Below, in pieces: positions 54,774-64,000 of a stretch of 64,000 bases of DNA. Source of the DNA: Amorphophallus konjac (lineage: Eukaryota > Streptophyta > Magnoliopsida > Alismatales > Araceae). Below the pieces are notes generated by a model, which made no database searches, was not told the origin of the DNA, and saw only the letters and a program-made list of their open reading frames with translations. The position numbers were made by a program, and so were the translations under genes. Every line of letters starts with the position of its first letter. The stretch's first letter is position 1. The stretch spans positions 300,750,642 through 300,814,641 of the forward strand of contig CM040123.1 in NCBI GenBank assembly GCA_022559845.1, in the 5' to 3' direction.

Positions 54774-54867
54774 AGTTATTGACTTGTCTCTATCAAGTCA
54801 AGTCCTAGGGCATGCTTGCATTGGAGTCATCATCAATCCGACCCTTGCATTGATTCCCCCGATCATC

Positions 54868-57537
54868 ATGGCCACCTACTTAGCCTACTCACCACCCATG
54901 GACTTCATCCTAGATAGAGATATTACCTTTGACGGATCACATTCTAGTGACTATCTTAGGTGGGAGGCTACCATAGAAAAGTACTTTGAAAAGACTTGGG
55001 TATATGGATGCGCGAGAGTCCGAAAGGCCAAGGGACGACTTCGGGGTCAAGCCAAGAGTAAGTGGGAACACATAGAGGGCTTAAGGAGGGTTAGAATCCA
55101 AGAACCTATTCACTCATGGGAAGAGATGAAGGTAGAACTTAGAAAGATCTACATCCACAAACATTCCCACCCCTCCTACTCAAACACCCCTAACCCGAGG
55201 AGCACTACCACTCCTCCATCCCCACCCGGCCAACTTGAGACCGACCTTTGGTCTCCACCCCCACCACCACCAATAAATCACCTCTCAACCATCATAACTA
55301 CACTTCGCAACCAAGTCCTCTCCCTTAAGACCCAAATAAACCAAGCATCCACCTCTCAACCAAATCCCCTAAAGGTCCCCACACTCCAACCAAAACCCCC
55401 TTCCGCAAACCTTACTATCCAAACTCAATTGGCCCCCACTTCCCCCCCTCCACAACCGGCCGATCCAAAGTGGAAGAGACCCCTAACCGACCTAGTTTCC
55501 CCAATAAGAACCACCACTCATCCTATTCTCACCATTCAAGCCCAACTGGACCCCGTGTCCATCCCTCTACCTAGACCCATAACGACCACCACCACCCAAC
55601 CCACAATCCCTCACCAAACCCACACCCGACAATTCCCCTTGGTCCCCACCACTATCCCTCCATCATCCCCTACAAAGGGTACACCCCCCCAATCAACCCA
55701 AACTGAACCAACCCACCTTCCACTTCCAACCCCAACCCTACCCCAATCTAGGCCACCACTACTTCCACTCCCAACCCAAATTCGACCTCACTCACCACCC
55801 CGGGTGCACCATGCCCCAACCATCATCACCCCATCTCCAAAAGACCTTCCCATTCCCTTGAGAAAGGAGGCCACACCCACTCACATAGGAATAGTTGCTA
55901 GCCCTGACCCTCTCCCCGCCCATAAGGAAACCCAAGTTCACACCAATGGTGAGGAAGAGCTTCAACCCTTTACCACTTCAAATTGTCCGAGTCTTCAAGA
56001 GCCACAAACCTTCACAAATGGCACCATAATCATAGATGGGCCCCTAGCTAGATGGCTAAAGGAGAAACCAATTCACCCCATCACGTCCAATGTCTACCCT
56101 CTCATGGAGCTAAACCTCCCCATAGTACCCTTCTCCACCTATCACACCACCATCCAATCATCCTACCAAGTGGAAACTTTAGGGGATCTTCTTAAGGGCC
56201 TAGCATGGCAAATTGAGTTCACTAGCATGTTGACCCCTATGGCCGAACAACTTAGGAGCCTTGGCCTCCTACACCTATGCATCGGGTCTATCACCTCGGT
56301 TTGCACCATTGGTTGCTACACTAGCGACCTCCTTCTATTCCTCCCCACACCCGATGAGCCCGACCTTCTCCTCCAATTGGAGCTTTTTATATCGGGTAGA
56401 GAGCCAAGCCCTCCCCTCATGGCCAACCCACTCACCAAGAACATTGACCCAATTATCATTGAGAGGGATGACTTAGCACCTTTTGAGGACCTTGAGGATA
56501 TGGAGCTCCTTCCCCTTAGTAACCCATTTTATTATCCCTATGATCCATTACAATGGGAGTCAAGAAACCCGGGTGACCCAACTACCTTAACCACCACCTA
56601 CCTTTCCCTATCCCAACCCACCATGTTTGACCCAATCCACCCCATCCTAGACCCGGGTTACACCTTGGGAGCCATGACCTTGAGCCACATATCCCTAGGT
56701 AATAAGGTTGTGCCCCACCCCATGATGACCACCTTCTTAGATCCATTCGATCCTTTCCAATGGGAGTTCAAAGGTTGTCCCACACCTATACACATGGAAG
56801 TCACCTTTGGGAAAAGCATGCATGTGTCTAGGCTTACCATACCCCTTGGCATGAACACTATGTTGGGTCCATTCATTCATATCACCCACATGTCAAGTAG
56901 AAAGTATGAGTGGTCCATATTCGGATGTCATGGTCCACCTTCATTCATCATGGGTCTTAAGCATGTCAAAGGCATCTACGGATGTCTGGGTCCCCCAATA
57001 TTTATCACTAATTTGCATGATAGGGCCACCTACGGGTGCCCCGGCCCACCTAGGCTAACCAAAGTCTACACTGCATCATTACACGATAGGTCTACTTTTG
57101 GTTGCCCAGGTCCACCCATCACCCCTAGAATGTCTGCATTCACAACATTGCATAAAGAGATCCGCAAGCACATTAGCAAGAAGAATGTGACTTATAAAAG
57201 GCAACATGACTCTCATCGACGTCACCAAGAATTCCATGAGGGTGACTTTGTGATGGTAAGGACGGAGAGGCTCTCCCCGGGAGCCATCTCCAAATTGAGG
57301 CCACGTGGGGCTGGTCCCTTCCAGGTCCTGAGGCGCATTGGTGTAAATGCCTATGAGTTAGATCTCCCCGAGGAGTATGGGGTAAGTCCCACATTCAGTG
57401 TCGCCGACCTAGTGCCATACAAGGGACCCACGGTGGTACCTAGTGAGGATATTGAGTCTATTCCCTCCGTTGAGAGAGCACCCACCCGTGAGGAGAGTCC
57501 ACCAGCCAAGAGAGCCCAGCGTGAGCGCATTGAATGA
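54868..57537 (+). CDS. Chimeric Gag/integrase-tail ORF of element E (889 aa)
   Basis: Start chosen at ATG 54868, the first ATG after the PBS in frame; the open frame extends into the LTR. Residues about 1-95 are a Retrotrans_gag-like N-terminus (DRDITFDGSHSSDYLRWE, KVELRKIYIHKH). Residues 100-390 are Pro/Thr/Ser-rich and probably disordered. Residues 390-620 have no recognised domain. Residues 540-755 hold repeated DPxxPxQWE motifs, then four GCxGPP motifs (GCHGPP, GCLGPP, GCPGPP, GCPGPP). Residues 755-889 are an integrase GPY/F-type tail (RRHQEFHEGDFVMV, GAGPFQVLRRIGVNAYELDL, SVADLVPYKGP). No catalytic domain. The product, if made, could be a trans-assembling Gag. Confidence 0.72.
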   Translation: MATYLAYSPPMDFILDRDITFDGSHSSDYLRWEATIEKYFEKTWVYGCARVRKAKGRLRGQAKSKWEHIEGLRRVRIQEPIHSWEEMKVELRKIYIHKHSHPSYSNTPNPRSTTTPPSPPGQLETDLWSPPPPPPINHLSTIITTLRNQVLSLKTQINQASTSQPNPLKVPTLQPKPPSANLTIQTQLAPTSPPPQPADPKWKRPLTDLVSPIRTTTHPILTIQAQLDPVSIPLPRPITTTTTQPTIPHQTHTRQFPLVPTTIPPSSPTKGTPPQSTQTEPTHLPLPTPTLPQSRPPLLPLPTQIRPHSPPRVHHAPTIITPSPKDLPIPLRKEATPTHIGIVASPDPLPAHKETQVHTNGEEELQPFTTSNCPSLQEPQTFTNGTIIIDGPLARWLKEKPIHPITSNVYPLMELNLPIVPFSTYHTTIQSSYQVETLGDLLKGLAWQIEFTSMLTPMAEQLRSLGLLHLCIGSITSVCTIGCYTSDLLLFLPTPDEPDLLLQLELFISGREPSPPLMANPLTKNIDPIIIERDDLAPFEDLEDMELLPLSNPFYYPYDPLQWESRNPGDPTTLTTTYLSLSQPTMFDPIHPILDPGYTLGAMTLSHISLGNKVVPHPMMTTFLDPFDPFQWEFKGCPTPIHMEVTFGKSMHVSRLTIPLGMNTMLGPFIHITHMSSRKYEWSIFGCHGPPSFIMGLKHVKGIYGCLGPPIFITNLHDRATYGCPGPPRLTKVYTASLHDRSTFGCPGPPITPRMSAFTTLHKEIRKHISKKNVTYKRQHDSHRRHQEFHEGDFVMVRTERLSPGAISKLRPRGAGPFQVLRRIGVNAYELDLPEEYGVSPTFSVADLVPYKGPTVVPSEDIESIPSVERAPTREESPPAKRAQRERIE

Positions 57538-57789
57538 ATATTGGATGAACATGTCACTACCACTAGGAGCAAGGTATACGAGCGCTATCTCGGCAGGTGG
57601 ATGGATCGGTCTCGTTCGGAAGACTTGAGGGCAGAACCACTTCTACACCCTCCAAGGAGGGAAGGACACTTACTCGACGGAGTCGAGTTCTCTACACCCC
57701 GGGAGTATGATGGGGACATCACCTCCTATGCCCACGTTCACAGCTCGTCACCTCGCCCCGGTTGCATCCGGCATGGTCTAGTCATTTAA
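57538..57789 (+). pseudogene. Chromodomain-like tail of E after an in-frame TGA
   Basis: The main frame stops at TGA 57535-57537, but the same frame continues as ILDEHVTTTRSKVYERYLGR and WMDRSRSEDLRAE, resembling the chromodomain-like tail after integrase in chromoviruses (ILD..V...RYLVRW). It runs 82 codons into the 3' LTR, ending at 57789. The TGA probably replaced an Arg CGA (C-to-T). Overlap of the pol tail with the LTR is a known CRM feature. Confidence 0.55.
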
Positions 57790-60452
57790 TTTTGAGTCCT
57801 ATGTAATTTTTATTTGAGTCATTTGATGTATTTTCCCTTTTATTTGAGTCATGTTCCTAGGTCTTGTGTTCATTTCCCTAAGTTTGAGTGTCATTAGGTT
57901 GTCTAGTTAGCTATTGGGCCCAATTCATTGGGCTTGGCCTAAGGGCTCTCCCCTACCCCCTCGGTTATTTGTCATTGAGTCAATTGTCAGGGACTTTTGT
58001 AGAAATGTGGGTTTCCTATATATAGGACCCCATTCCCCCCCATTTCAACTTAATGAATCAATGAATGAAAAAACTTGCCATTTTGAGAGTTTACACTTCT
58101 TATCTAGTGGAGAGATTCTATTTTTTGGGTGAGAAACCCTAGGGGAGAGATTCCCCACCCTTCCCTCTCTTAATCTCTCTTTTTCACTCCATTTTCTCTC
58201 TCCTCAACACCCAAATTCGAATTTTCTTCTCTCTCATCCCTTCCCAACCACCTCCACTCCCCACCTACCCCATTTAAGCCTCTTCCCATTCCCCACAACC
58301 CTCATCAATACTCCACCCCTTCCCAAGACCCCCTCCACCAATCCTCTCCTCACCATCCAACCCCCAACTACCCCTCCCACTTTCCCAAGCACCCTTCCCA
58401 CTACCCCAAGCACCCCTTCCCTTCCCCAACACAACCCCCCCATTCCCAAGACAAAAAATTAACCCCACCCTTAAACCTATTTTCGAATATCCTTTCCCTC
58501 TCTCCATTCCAACCAAATTCGCAGCCCCCACTACCACCATCTATTGGACCCTCTTCCAGACCTTATTCTCCACCTCCCACACCTTAGAACACCCCCTCCA
58601 AGACTTCCTTACAACCAGGGGTCACTCCCACACTCATCTACCCCCTTCCCCTTCTTCTTTCTTGGTCATTGGAAGCTACTTCGAAGTTGCAGTTTGCTGT
58701 CCAGAGGTTGCAGATGAACCAGCAACTTGCAGCGACCACCATGACTTCCTTCGGACGAGTTTGATGACCCAAGAGTCATTGTCGGAAGCGTCTACCAGTC
58801 TCCTTCGCAACAGAAGTGGTTTCATCTTCTTCTGATCTCCGAGCCGTCCAGGAGGTCCATTCTCCCACAACTGCGCTGTTCTGCCTCGGCCGAGGACCTG
58901 AGCCAGATTAGAAGCTCTGCCACGACGAACCCCGAAGGAATCAGTCCACAAGTTCTTCTTCAAAGTTCTTCATCGCCCAGTCTAATTCTAGAATCAAGAA
59001 ACAGAACTTCATTCGGCATTCGTGATCCAGAGTTCTCATTTTTCTCCCTCAGCTACGCAGATGTGCTACTCATAGTCTACACTTACCAATCACCATTTTT
59101 ATGCATTCCCTAGTCTTCTCTGACATCGGTTGGCTTCTCCGTTAGTTTTTCTCCGAAGAGGACTTGTCCACGATTCCAAAAACTCTGACGGCGCTTGATT
59201 CCGAGGTCGGGAGCTACCGGGGCATCCTCTGCAACCTGCTGTTGGAAACCAGGAGCTAGCTCTATAGAGATCCTGATCTAGAGAGAAAGCTTCACCACGA
59301 CAAACCCCTAAGAAATCAGGCCACGAGCTCTTCTGCAAAGTTCTTTCTCTCCCTGTCTACTTTCAGAACCAAGAAGCAGAACTCCGTTCGGCATCTTGCA
59401 GCAGAAGTTACCAATTTTCTTCCTCAGGCGTTCGACTCTGCTTCCCACTGTCAGCATCGACCACTCCTCACTTTTCTGAGTCCTCTGATCTTCACTGGCA
59501 TCTTTTGGCATCCCCGTTTGTTCTGATGTAAAGAGGACTCACCCACAGTTCCTACGGTTCCAACAGCGACTAATTCGGAGTTCGGGAACGGTCGGGGCAG
59601 CCGCGTCTTCCTGCTATTGATAGTCTGTTGCAGACAGACCGAGATTCAGCAACCCTGTTCGTACTCCCGCTCAGGCCGCCAGCGACCCCTGAAGAAATTG
59701 GCAAAATTCAGAGGCACTTCTGTTCCAGAGATGAAGAAATCCCCACTGGTCTCACCCTCAGAGAAATTCCAGAGAGAGTTCTACGGCCTCCACACCCTCT
59801 ATCTATCAGCTATTATAGAGGGAAGACCGATTCGGTGTCATCACTTCTTCATCACTCTTAGCACTAGTTTCCCCTCCCCGCTTGGCCGGCTGAAGGCCCC
59901 TCCCTGTGTGGAGGTAGTGTTTGGATGTAACTATCATCTTTCCTTCCCCACGATCCCCCCCTTGCATGGGGTGTAGTGTTGTAATAGCTTAAACAAGTCA
60001 AGCTACCCCGGCGCGGCGTGTGGGGAACCCACGCTTCCCCGCTCGCCCTCGTCTCCGAGCGGGACCGATTTCTTCAAACCGGTCGAGTGAGTGCTCAAAA
60101 ACTTTGCTCTAATTCAAGCTTATTCTTTCAATATTAGTTCATAAACTCCACTAGCCGTGACGAGAGCCCGATCCTGAAGCTCATTTGCTATAAGTGATCA
60201 TCGTGGGAAGAGAGTGGAACACGTGCCCTTTGGCACTTCGTCGGACCCTTGATTTGGGCAGCCGTACCCTTGGGGAATCAAATCTTGGCCTTGCTGGCCC
60301 TCTACCAGCAAGGGCCCAGCCCACACAACCTCCCCTTGGCATTGCCAAGTTACCCCGGGTCTTAGTGAGCATCGGGTGAGCGGTTGCCATTATCGGTCCG
60401 TTTTGAATGCTTAATTGTGCTTGCTTGTTGAGTCCTAGGTTGTGTCACATCA
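57708..60452 (+). repeat. 3' LTR of element E
   Basis: TGATGGGGACATCACC to GTGTCACATCA, 2745 bases, the same length as the 5' LTR. TATA at 58017-58026, C-rich tract about 58150-58650, hairpin at 60289-60313. No clear polypurine tract abuts it; the nearest purine-rich string is AAGGAGGGAAGGA at about 57654-57666. Confidence 0.93.
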
Positions 60453-60457
60453 CTCCC
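60453..60457 (+). other. Target site duplication of E, right copy (CTCCC)
   Basis: Second copy of 52008-52012, followed by GCCCTCATTGATCAACAAAG of C. Confidence 0.9.
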
Positions 60458-60882
60458 GCCCTCATTGATCAACAAAGCATAATTGTGTCTACATTTGACC
60501 CACGTCGATGGTTACTACACGCCTCTCATCACCAGCGGCAAGGTTCGCTAGGTGCATCTGTCTACGCTACCTATGTCCCACCTTGGCAAAGGCCCTGTTC
60601 CGGGAACGGCTACGTCGCGGTGGAGCGAACACCTCACCCCTTCCCTGAAGGTGTGAGCGCTCTCCTGCGCCATCGGCAAGTATCCCCAGGTTCGAGCGAT
60701 CGGCCAGAAGAGATAAAAGAAGGGAAGAAAAGAAGTCGTGAGCGAGACGACGAAAAGAGATATTTTCATTTAATAAGAATTGGCGGAGTACATTTCTTTG
60801 GCCCGGGACATCCCCCGGGGGTACATAAGCTCCGAAGATAAAAAGGAGCAAGATTGGATGCAAAAAAAAGAAGGAATCAAGG
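60458..60882. other. Spacer between arrays and antisense gene (C)
   Basis: Non-coding and collinear with 36520-36923 of D, including GGTGGAGCGAACACCTCACC near 60619. The antisense transcript should end here. Confidence 0.55.
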
Positions 60883-62564
60883 TTACGGCAACGGACGCCG
60901 AAAGATATCTGCCAACTCCAAGAGGCCCAGTGAGGAGTGTCGGGTCAATTCCTGCAACCGGGCCTCAGTAGCTGTCAGCTGCGATAACCTCTCGTCCAAT
61001 GAGACAAGTTGTCCTTCGGCCAGATCAGCTTCCTCTCTTGACCGGGTTTCGAGGCGCTTGCCTTCCTGTAGTTTGGCTTCGACCTTGGCAAGCTCAGCAC
61101 GCAACTCCGCCTCCCGTGCCCTTAGGAGCAACTGGCGTTCTGAGATATTGCCAGCAGCGTTTCTCAGCTGTTCCACGGTCACCCTCAAAGAAGAAGCAGC
61201 AGTGCGGCAATCTGCCCTCTCCAGCTTCACAGCCGCCAGCTGATCGGAAACCTCTGGGCTCAGGAACTCCCGCCTGTTGGCGTGCTTTAACAGCATTACA
61301 ACTCACGGGGTCCAATCATCCATTGGGCAGCCGAATGCTAAAAGCGATCGGGAGAGATGATCTATCAAGCTTCTCAGCTGCATATAATTCAGGCCCGGAG
61401 GGGCTAACATGGCCCGCTGGAGATTATCCAGAGACTGCCATACCATGCCACCGGAGAATTATAGGCCCAATGGCGAAGTCTTGGGGAGCTGAAAGTCTAC
61501 CCTGCTATCTACCTCGGCCCAAATGTCATCGGCCACCCCGAGGGACGTCGACGGCATAGTCTGCACGACGCCCACACCCGGCCCGACTATTGCAGCTGCA
61601 GCAGCTAAAGGGGCCTCCATGGTGACAACTTCTTTGCCCGCCCTTTGGGGTGAGGCGACAACAGCCGTATCGGCAATGAAAGGCGCTTGTTCCTGTTGGG
61701 CAGTCTCACTGGCCGCTAAAGGAGGAGAGCCCTCTATGACCGACAAAGCTTTAATGATATCGGCCTCGTCTACAATAACTTCTCCTGCTTCTATGTCCGG
61801 AGGACCACTTGGCGACGACAGTGATTCTGCGCCGGCCACCAAGGCTTGAGCCCTTGCAACCCCGGTCGGAGCCCCACCTTCGACCGTCACGCCAGGCTCC
61901 CCTGAGGTTGCTGCAGCAGCATAGGTCCGTGGAAGCCGTAGGGCAATGGGCCGCACAACTGGTGGGAAGGCCGACTGACCCATATCCACGTCTGGAAGGG
62001 GTATGCGGATCATTATAGCTGGCGGTACCACCTCAGCCTGCATTCCATATATGTACATCAGCCAGCTTGCTTGAAAATTAAAAGAAGTGCTGCAAGCAGG
62101 AATCAGAATACTTCCTACCTCAACCGGCACTATATTTAGGCCTCCAAAAGTGGTCTCTGAAGATTCTGGCCCTTCCCCTGCAGTCGGGTACGATGGCCCG
62201 TACTCGACTCCCAATAGGCTCGGAGGGCTAAATGTTGGCAGATCGCTCTCGTAAGCTGAAGAAGCCCCGGCGTCCTCAGCCTCGGTGTCGACCATGGGGA
62301 ATCCCTCGTCATCACCGGAGCAGCCACCATAATCAACTTGTTCAGAGGAGGATGATTCTTCTGCTTGTTCTCAGACCTCCGATACCTGAGCGGGAGCCGT
62401 GCTGCTAGGAGGAAGCCCTCTATCCAGAATCTCCACAGTGGTCTCCGCCTCGGGAGCATCCGTCGGTGAAATATCCAGGGGCTGGTCCCTTGGAAGCCCT
62501 TGCTCTCCGATGGCAACCTCTGCCGTGGCACCGACCTCAGGGAGCAGCGTGGGTCGAACACCGA
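60883..62564 (-). pseudogene. Antisense gene of C, exon 4 (coiled-coil end)
   Basis: From acceptor CAATTCCAG (62565) to TAA 60885-60883. A linker rich in Pro, Ser, Glu and Ala includes SWLMYIYGMQAEVVPP. The last 137 codons (61296 down) form an intact coiled-coil end, LLLRAREAELRAELAKVEAK onwards, rich in heptad Leu/Ala, finishing LLELADIFRRPLP. Three stops break the linker: TGA near 62372 (CGA in D), TAA near 61459 (CAA in D) and TGA near 61302 (CGG in D). All are first-base C-to-T. No frame shift. Confidence 0.72.
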
Positions 62565-62647
62565 CTGGAATTGAAAGACAATAAACAGTCAAGACCCGAC
62601 TGAAACCACAACATGCCGCTAAGCTCTATCGGCATGCTGCAAATTAC
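62565..62647 (-). other. Intron 3 of the antisense gene (C), 83 bases
   Basis: Donor AAG|GTAATT and acceptor TTTCAATTCCAG; the same length and place as in D. Confidence 0.6.
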
Positions 62648-62785
62648 CTTCTATTTCTCGATGGGGTGTCGGTGAAGGCAAGCCACCCTCAGCGGAGGCC
62701 GAGGGGGCTTCCTCTTCTCTCTCCCCAGCAGCAGCTCCAGTTGCCGCCTCCAACCCAACAACGGCGGAGGTAGTGCCAGCAGCTA
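62648..62785 (-). pseudogene. Antisense gene of C, exon 3
   Basis: 138 bases, as in D; low-complexity Ala/Glu/Pro linker. No stop seen in the expected frame. Confidence 0.6.
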
Positions 62786-62854
62786 CTAAAAGGAAGGATG
62801 ATCAGCCAAGGCGGCGGAAATAAACAAACAAGCCAGGCAAGAATAAGAAGTCAC
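62786..62854 (-). other. Intron 2 of the antisense gene (C), 69 bases
   Basis: Donor AAAG|GTGACT and acceptor CCTTTTAG. Confidence 0.62.
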
Positions 62855-63163
62855 CTTTGCCCTCAGGCCCCTGTGTCCAGGCGGCCTCAAATTCGGAGAA
62901 TGACGGAACCCAAGGAAGGGGTACCGTGGACTCCTCTTCAGCAGCCTTCCTCCGACGTGCCCGAGTAGCGCGGGACTCTGCCCTCTTGGCTTTCTTGGCC
63001 CTACTGATGGCCTCCCTGACCTGGGACCTGGTTTGCTTTCGCGAATCCCCAGGGGGTAATGGTGTCGTGGTCGGAGCTGGCTCTGGGATATTAAAATATG
63101 AAGGCTTCTGCGCCTTAGATATCAACTCCCTACAGTGTCGGGTGGCCTCCATAGAAAGGTGAG
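62855..63163 (-). pseudogene. Antisense gene of C, exon 2
   Basis: Open frame: MEATRHCRELISKAQKPSYF, NIPEPAPTTTPLPPGD, a basic KAKRAESRATRARRRKAAEE stretch (likely nuclear localisation) and PSFSEFEAAWTQGPEGK up to the donor. This copy shows what exon 2 of D read before its two-base loss. Confidence 0.65.
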
Positions 63164-63244
63164 CTGCAAAAGCACATAAGTGAGAAGATACACACTGAAT
63201 ATAGAAGAAGCAGCTTCAGGGCTGAAGAAGAAAATAAGCATTAC
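63164..63244 (-). other. Intron 1 of the antisense gene (C), 81 bases
   Basis: Donor CCAG|GTAATG and acceptor GTGCTTTTGCAG, identical in length to D. Confidence 0.72.
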
Positions 63245-64000
63245 CTGGCAGCCCTGTATATCGGGGACTAAGCGGCCAGTAAAGCAATGCTGGCGCCTTG
63301 TCCCGGGAAGCCGCCTCGCAGATGAGCCAGCACACATCACCAATTGTTTCACTTTTCTCCGTCAGTTGAGCCAAGTCCTCATGGCCACGGGATGACAAGT
63401 GATGATATAAGCTCAAGTGGTCGAATCCCCAGCCGTCGACATACTTGAAAGATATGAGGAGCTGATGGTCCCGGATGGCTTCTAGTGGACCAGAAATTGA
63501 AAGCCCATGAGAATGAAGTAGGGCGAATATCCAGGGGGTGTTGGAATATAAGTCAGCCCGCCTGTCTTCCCTCTTGATGAAGGTCCGGTAGGGATGAAAA
63601 CGTTCGATTTTTGGGCGCCAGCTGGCCACACTAGGAAGAGGTTCTTCCACCGGAAGGGGGATTGTCTAAAGAGCAATCCGGTCACTGCTAACCCGGCACA
63701 GCCCCCAGAGAGTCTTGATATAATCATCCCTCTGGATCTCTGGCATCTTCGGGTCGGCTCGGGACGACTTGCCCTTCGCAGCTTTCCTGGCTTCTACATA
63801 TGCCATCACCTCGGTGTTGGACCAGGACTTCAGCTTCTTCAAATAGGATGGATCAACATCCAAAACAGGCTCCCGCTGCGAATCTAGGAAACGACGCTCG
63901 GCACTATGCCAACAGTCTTTCCGGAAGTTCCGATAGAAGCCCGTTCGCGCATTCCACCACTTGATAAAGTCTGGAGTCACTCGGGGCAGACGGGCCGGGT
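63245..64000 (-). pseudogene. Antisense PMD-like gene of C, 3' part of exon 1
   Basis: Enters from the right edge. It reads PDFIKWWNARTGFYRNFRKD, MPEIQRDDYIKTLWGL, then TAG 63668-63666 where D has CAG, then in the same frame HPYRTFI, WIFALLHSHGLS, LTEKSETIGDVCWLICEAAS and YWPLSPRYTGLPG to the donor. It shows there is no intron between KTLWGL and HPYRTFI; the break in D there is a one-base loss. Confidence 0.68.

Larger units (their letters stand above)
52013..60452 (+). mobile_element. Non-autonomous chromovirus-type LTR retrotransposon E (8.4 kb)
   Basis: Two LTRs of exactly 2745 bases each, a 5-base target duplication, and a PBS for initiator tRNA-Met. The internal region is only 2950 bases and holds one long ORF with a Gag start and an integrase C-terminus but no protease, RT, RNase H or integrase core. 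It must be moved by another element. TGATG...CA termini, the tRNA-Met PBS and a tail overlapping the 3' LTR recall CRM-type chromoviruses; clade is inferred. The sense strand is strikingly C-rich and G-poor. Confidence 0.92.
60453..64000 (+). mobile_element. Tat element C, segment 3 (runs off the window)
   Basis: Continues C after E, collinear with 36520 to about 40030 of D. It holds the 3' exons of the antisense gene. The start of exon 1, the antisense promoter, the polypurine tract and the 3' LTR must lie to the right of the window. Confidence 0.9.

Noticed and set aside
1..64000. Host protein-coding genes, tRNA or rRNA genes
   Set aside because: All long frames trace to retrotransposon proteins, the antisense gene or repeats; I saw no tRNA cloverleaf or rRNA-like segment, though a search tool was not available.

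Overview
This is plant nuclear repeat DNA, about 64 kb of nested LTR retrotransposons. I see no host gene, rRNA, tRNA or CRISPR array. The angiosperm assignment rests on Tat-lineage (Ogre/Retand-like) Ty3/Gypsy elements with two RNase H domains, a chromovirus primed by initiator tRNA-Met, and short GT-AG introns. I cannot name the species.

Layout. (A) 1-6031: the 3' end of Tat element A, with part of an intact antisense exon and a 3.35-kb 3' LTR. (B) 6032-9884: an old, inactive chromovirus-like Ty3/Gypsy copy on the minus strand, cut on the left by A and on the right by C. (C) A second Tat element in three pieces, 9885-20487, 46400-52012 and 60453 to beyond 64000, which runs off the right edge. 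(D) 20488-46399: a complete 25.9-kb Tat element inserted in the reverse transcriptase of C, with target duplication GGCGG. (E) 52013-60452: an 8.4-kb non-autonomous chromovirus-type element inserted in the 3' non-coding part of C, with target duplication CTCCC. Order of events: B first, then A and C into B, then D and E into C.

Each Tat element reads: 3.4-3.6-kb LTR, PBS, short leader with a splice acceptor, gag, protease, RT, degenerate RNase H, second (archaeal-type) RNase H, D,D35E integrase, about 3 kb of tandem arrays, then a gene on the opposite strand, a purine tract and the 3' LTR. The opposite-strand gene has its own TATA box, a probable 5'UTR intron and at least four coding exons. 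It encodes a plant-mobile-domain-like (PMD-like) protein ending in a coiled coil. Its introns sit at the same places in C and D. In A the visible 650 codons are fully open.

The most unusual points are: this intron-bearing antisense gene; a shared GC-rich promoter module (TTAAAACGGCGCGCC) placed in the same orientation upstream of both the LTR TATA box and the antisense TATA box; a hypervariable LTR 3' terminus that differs even between the two LTRs of D; and element E, whose single 889-codon ORF joins a Gag start, a proline-rich region, a GCxGPP repeat region and an integrase tail, with no protease, RT or integrase core. None of the Tat gag-pol copies here is intact. C decayed mainly by C-to-T nonsense changes and D mainly by single-base deletions.
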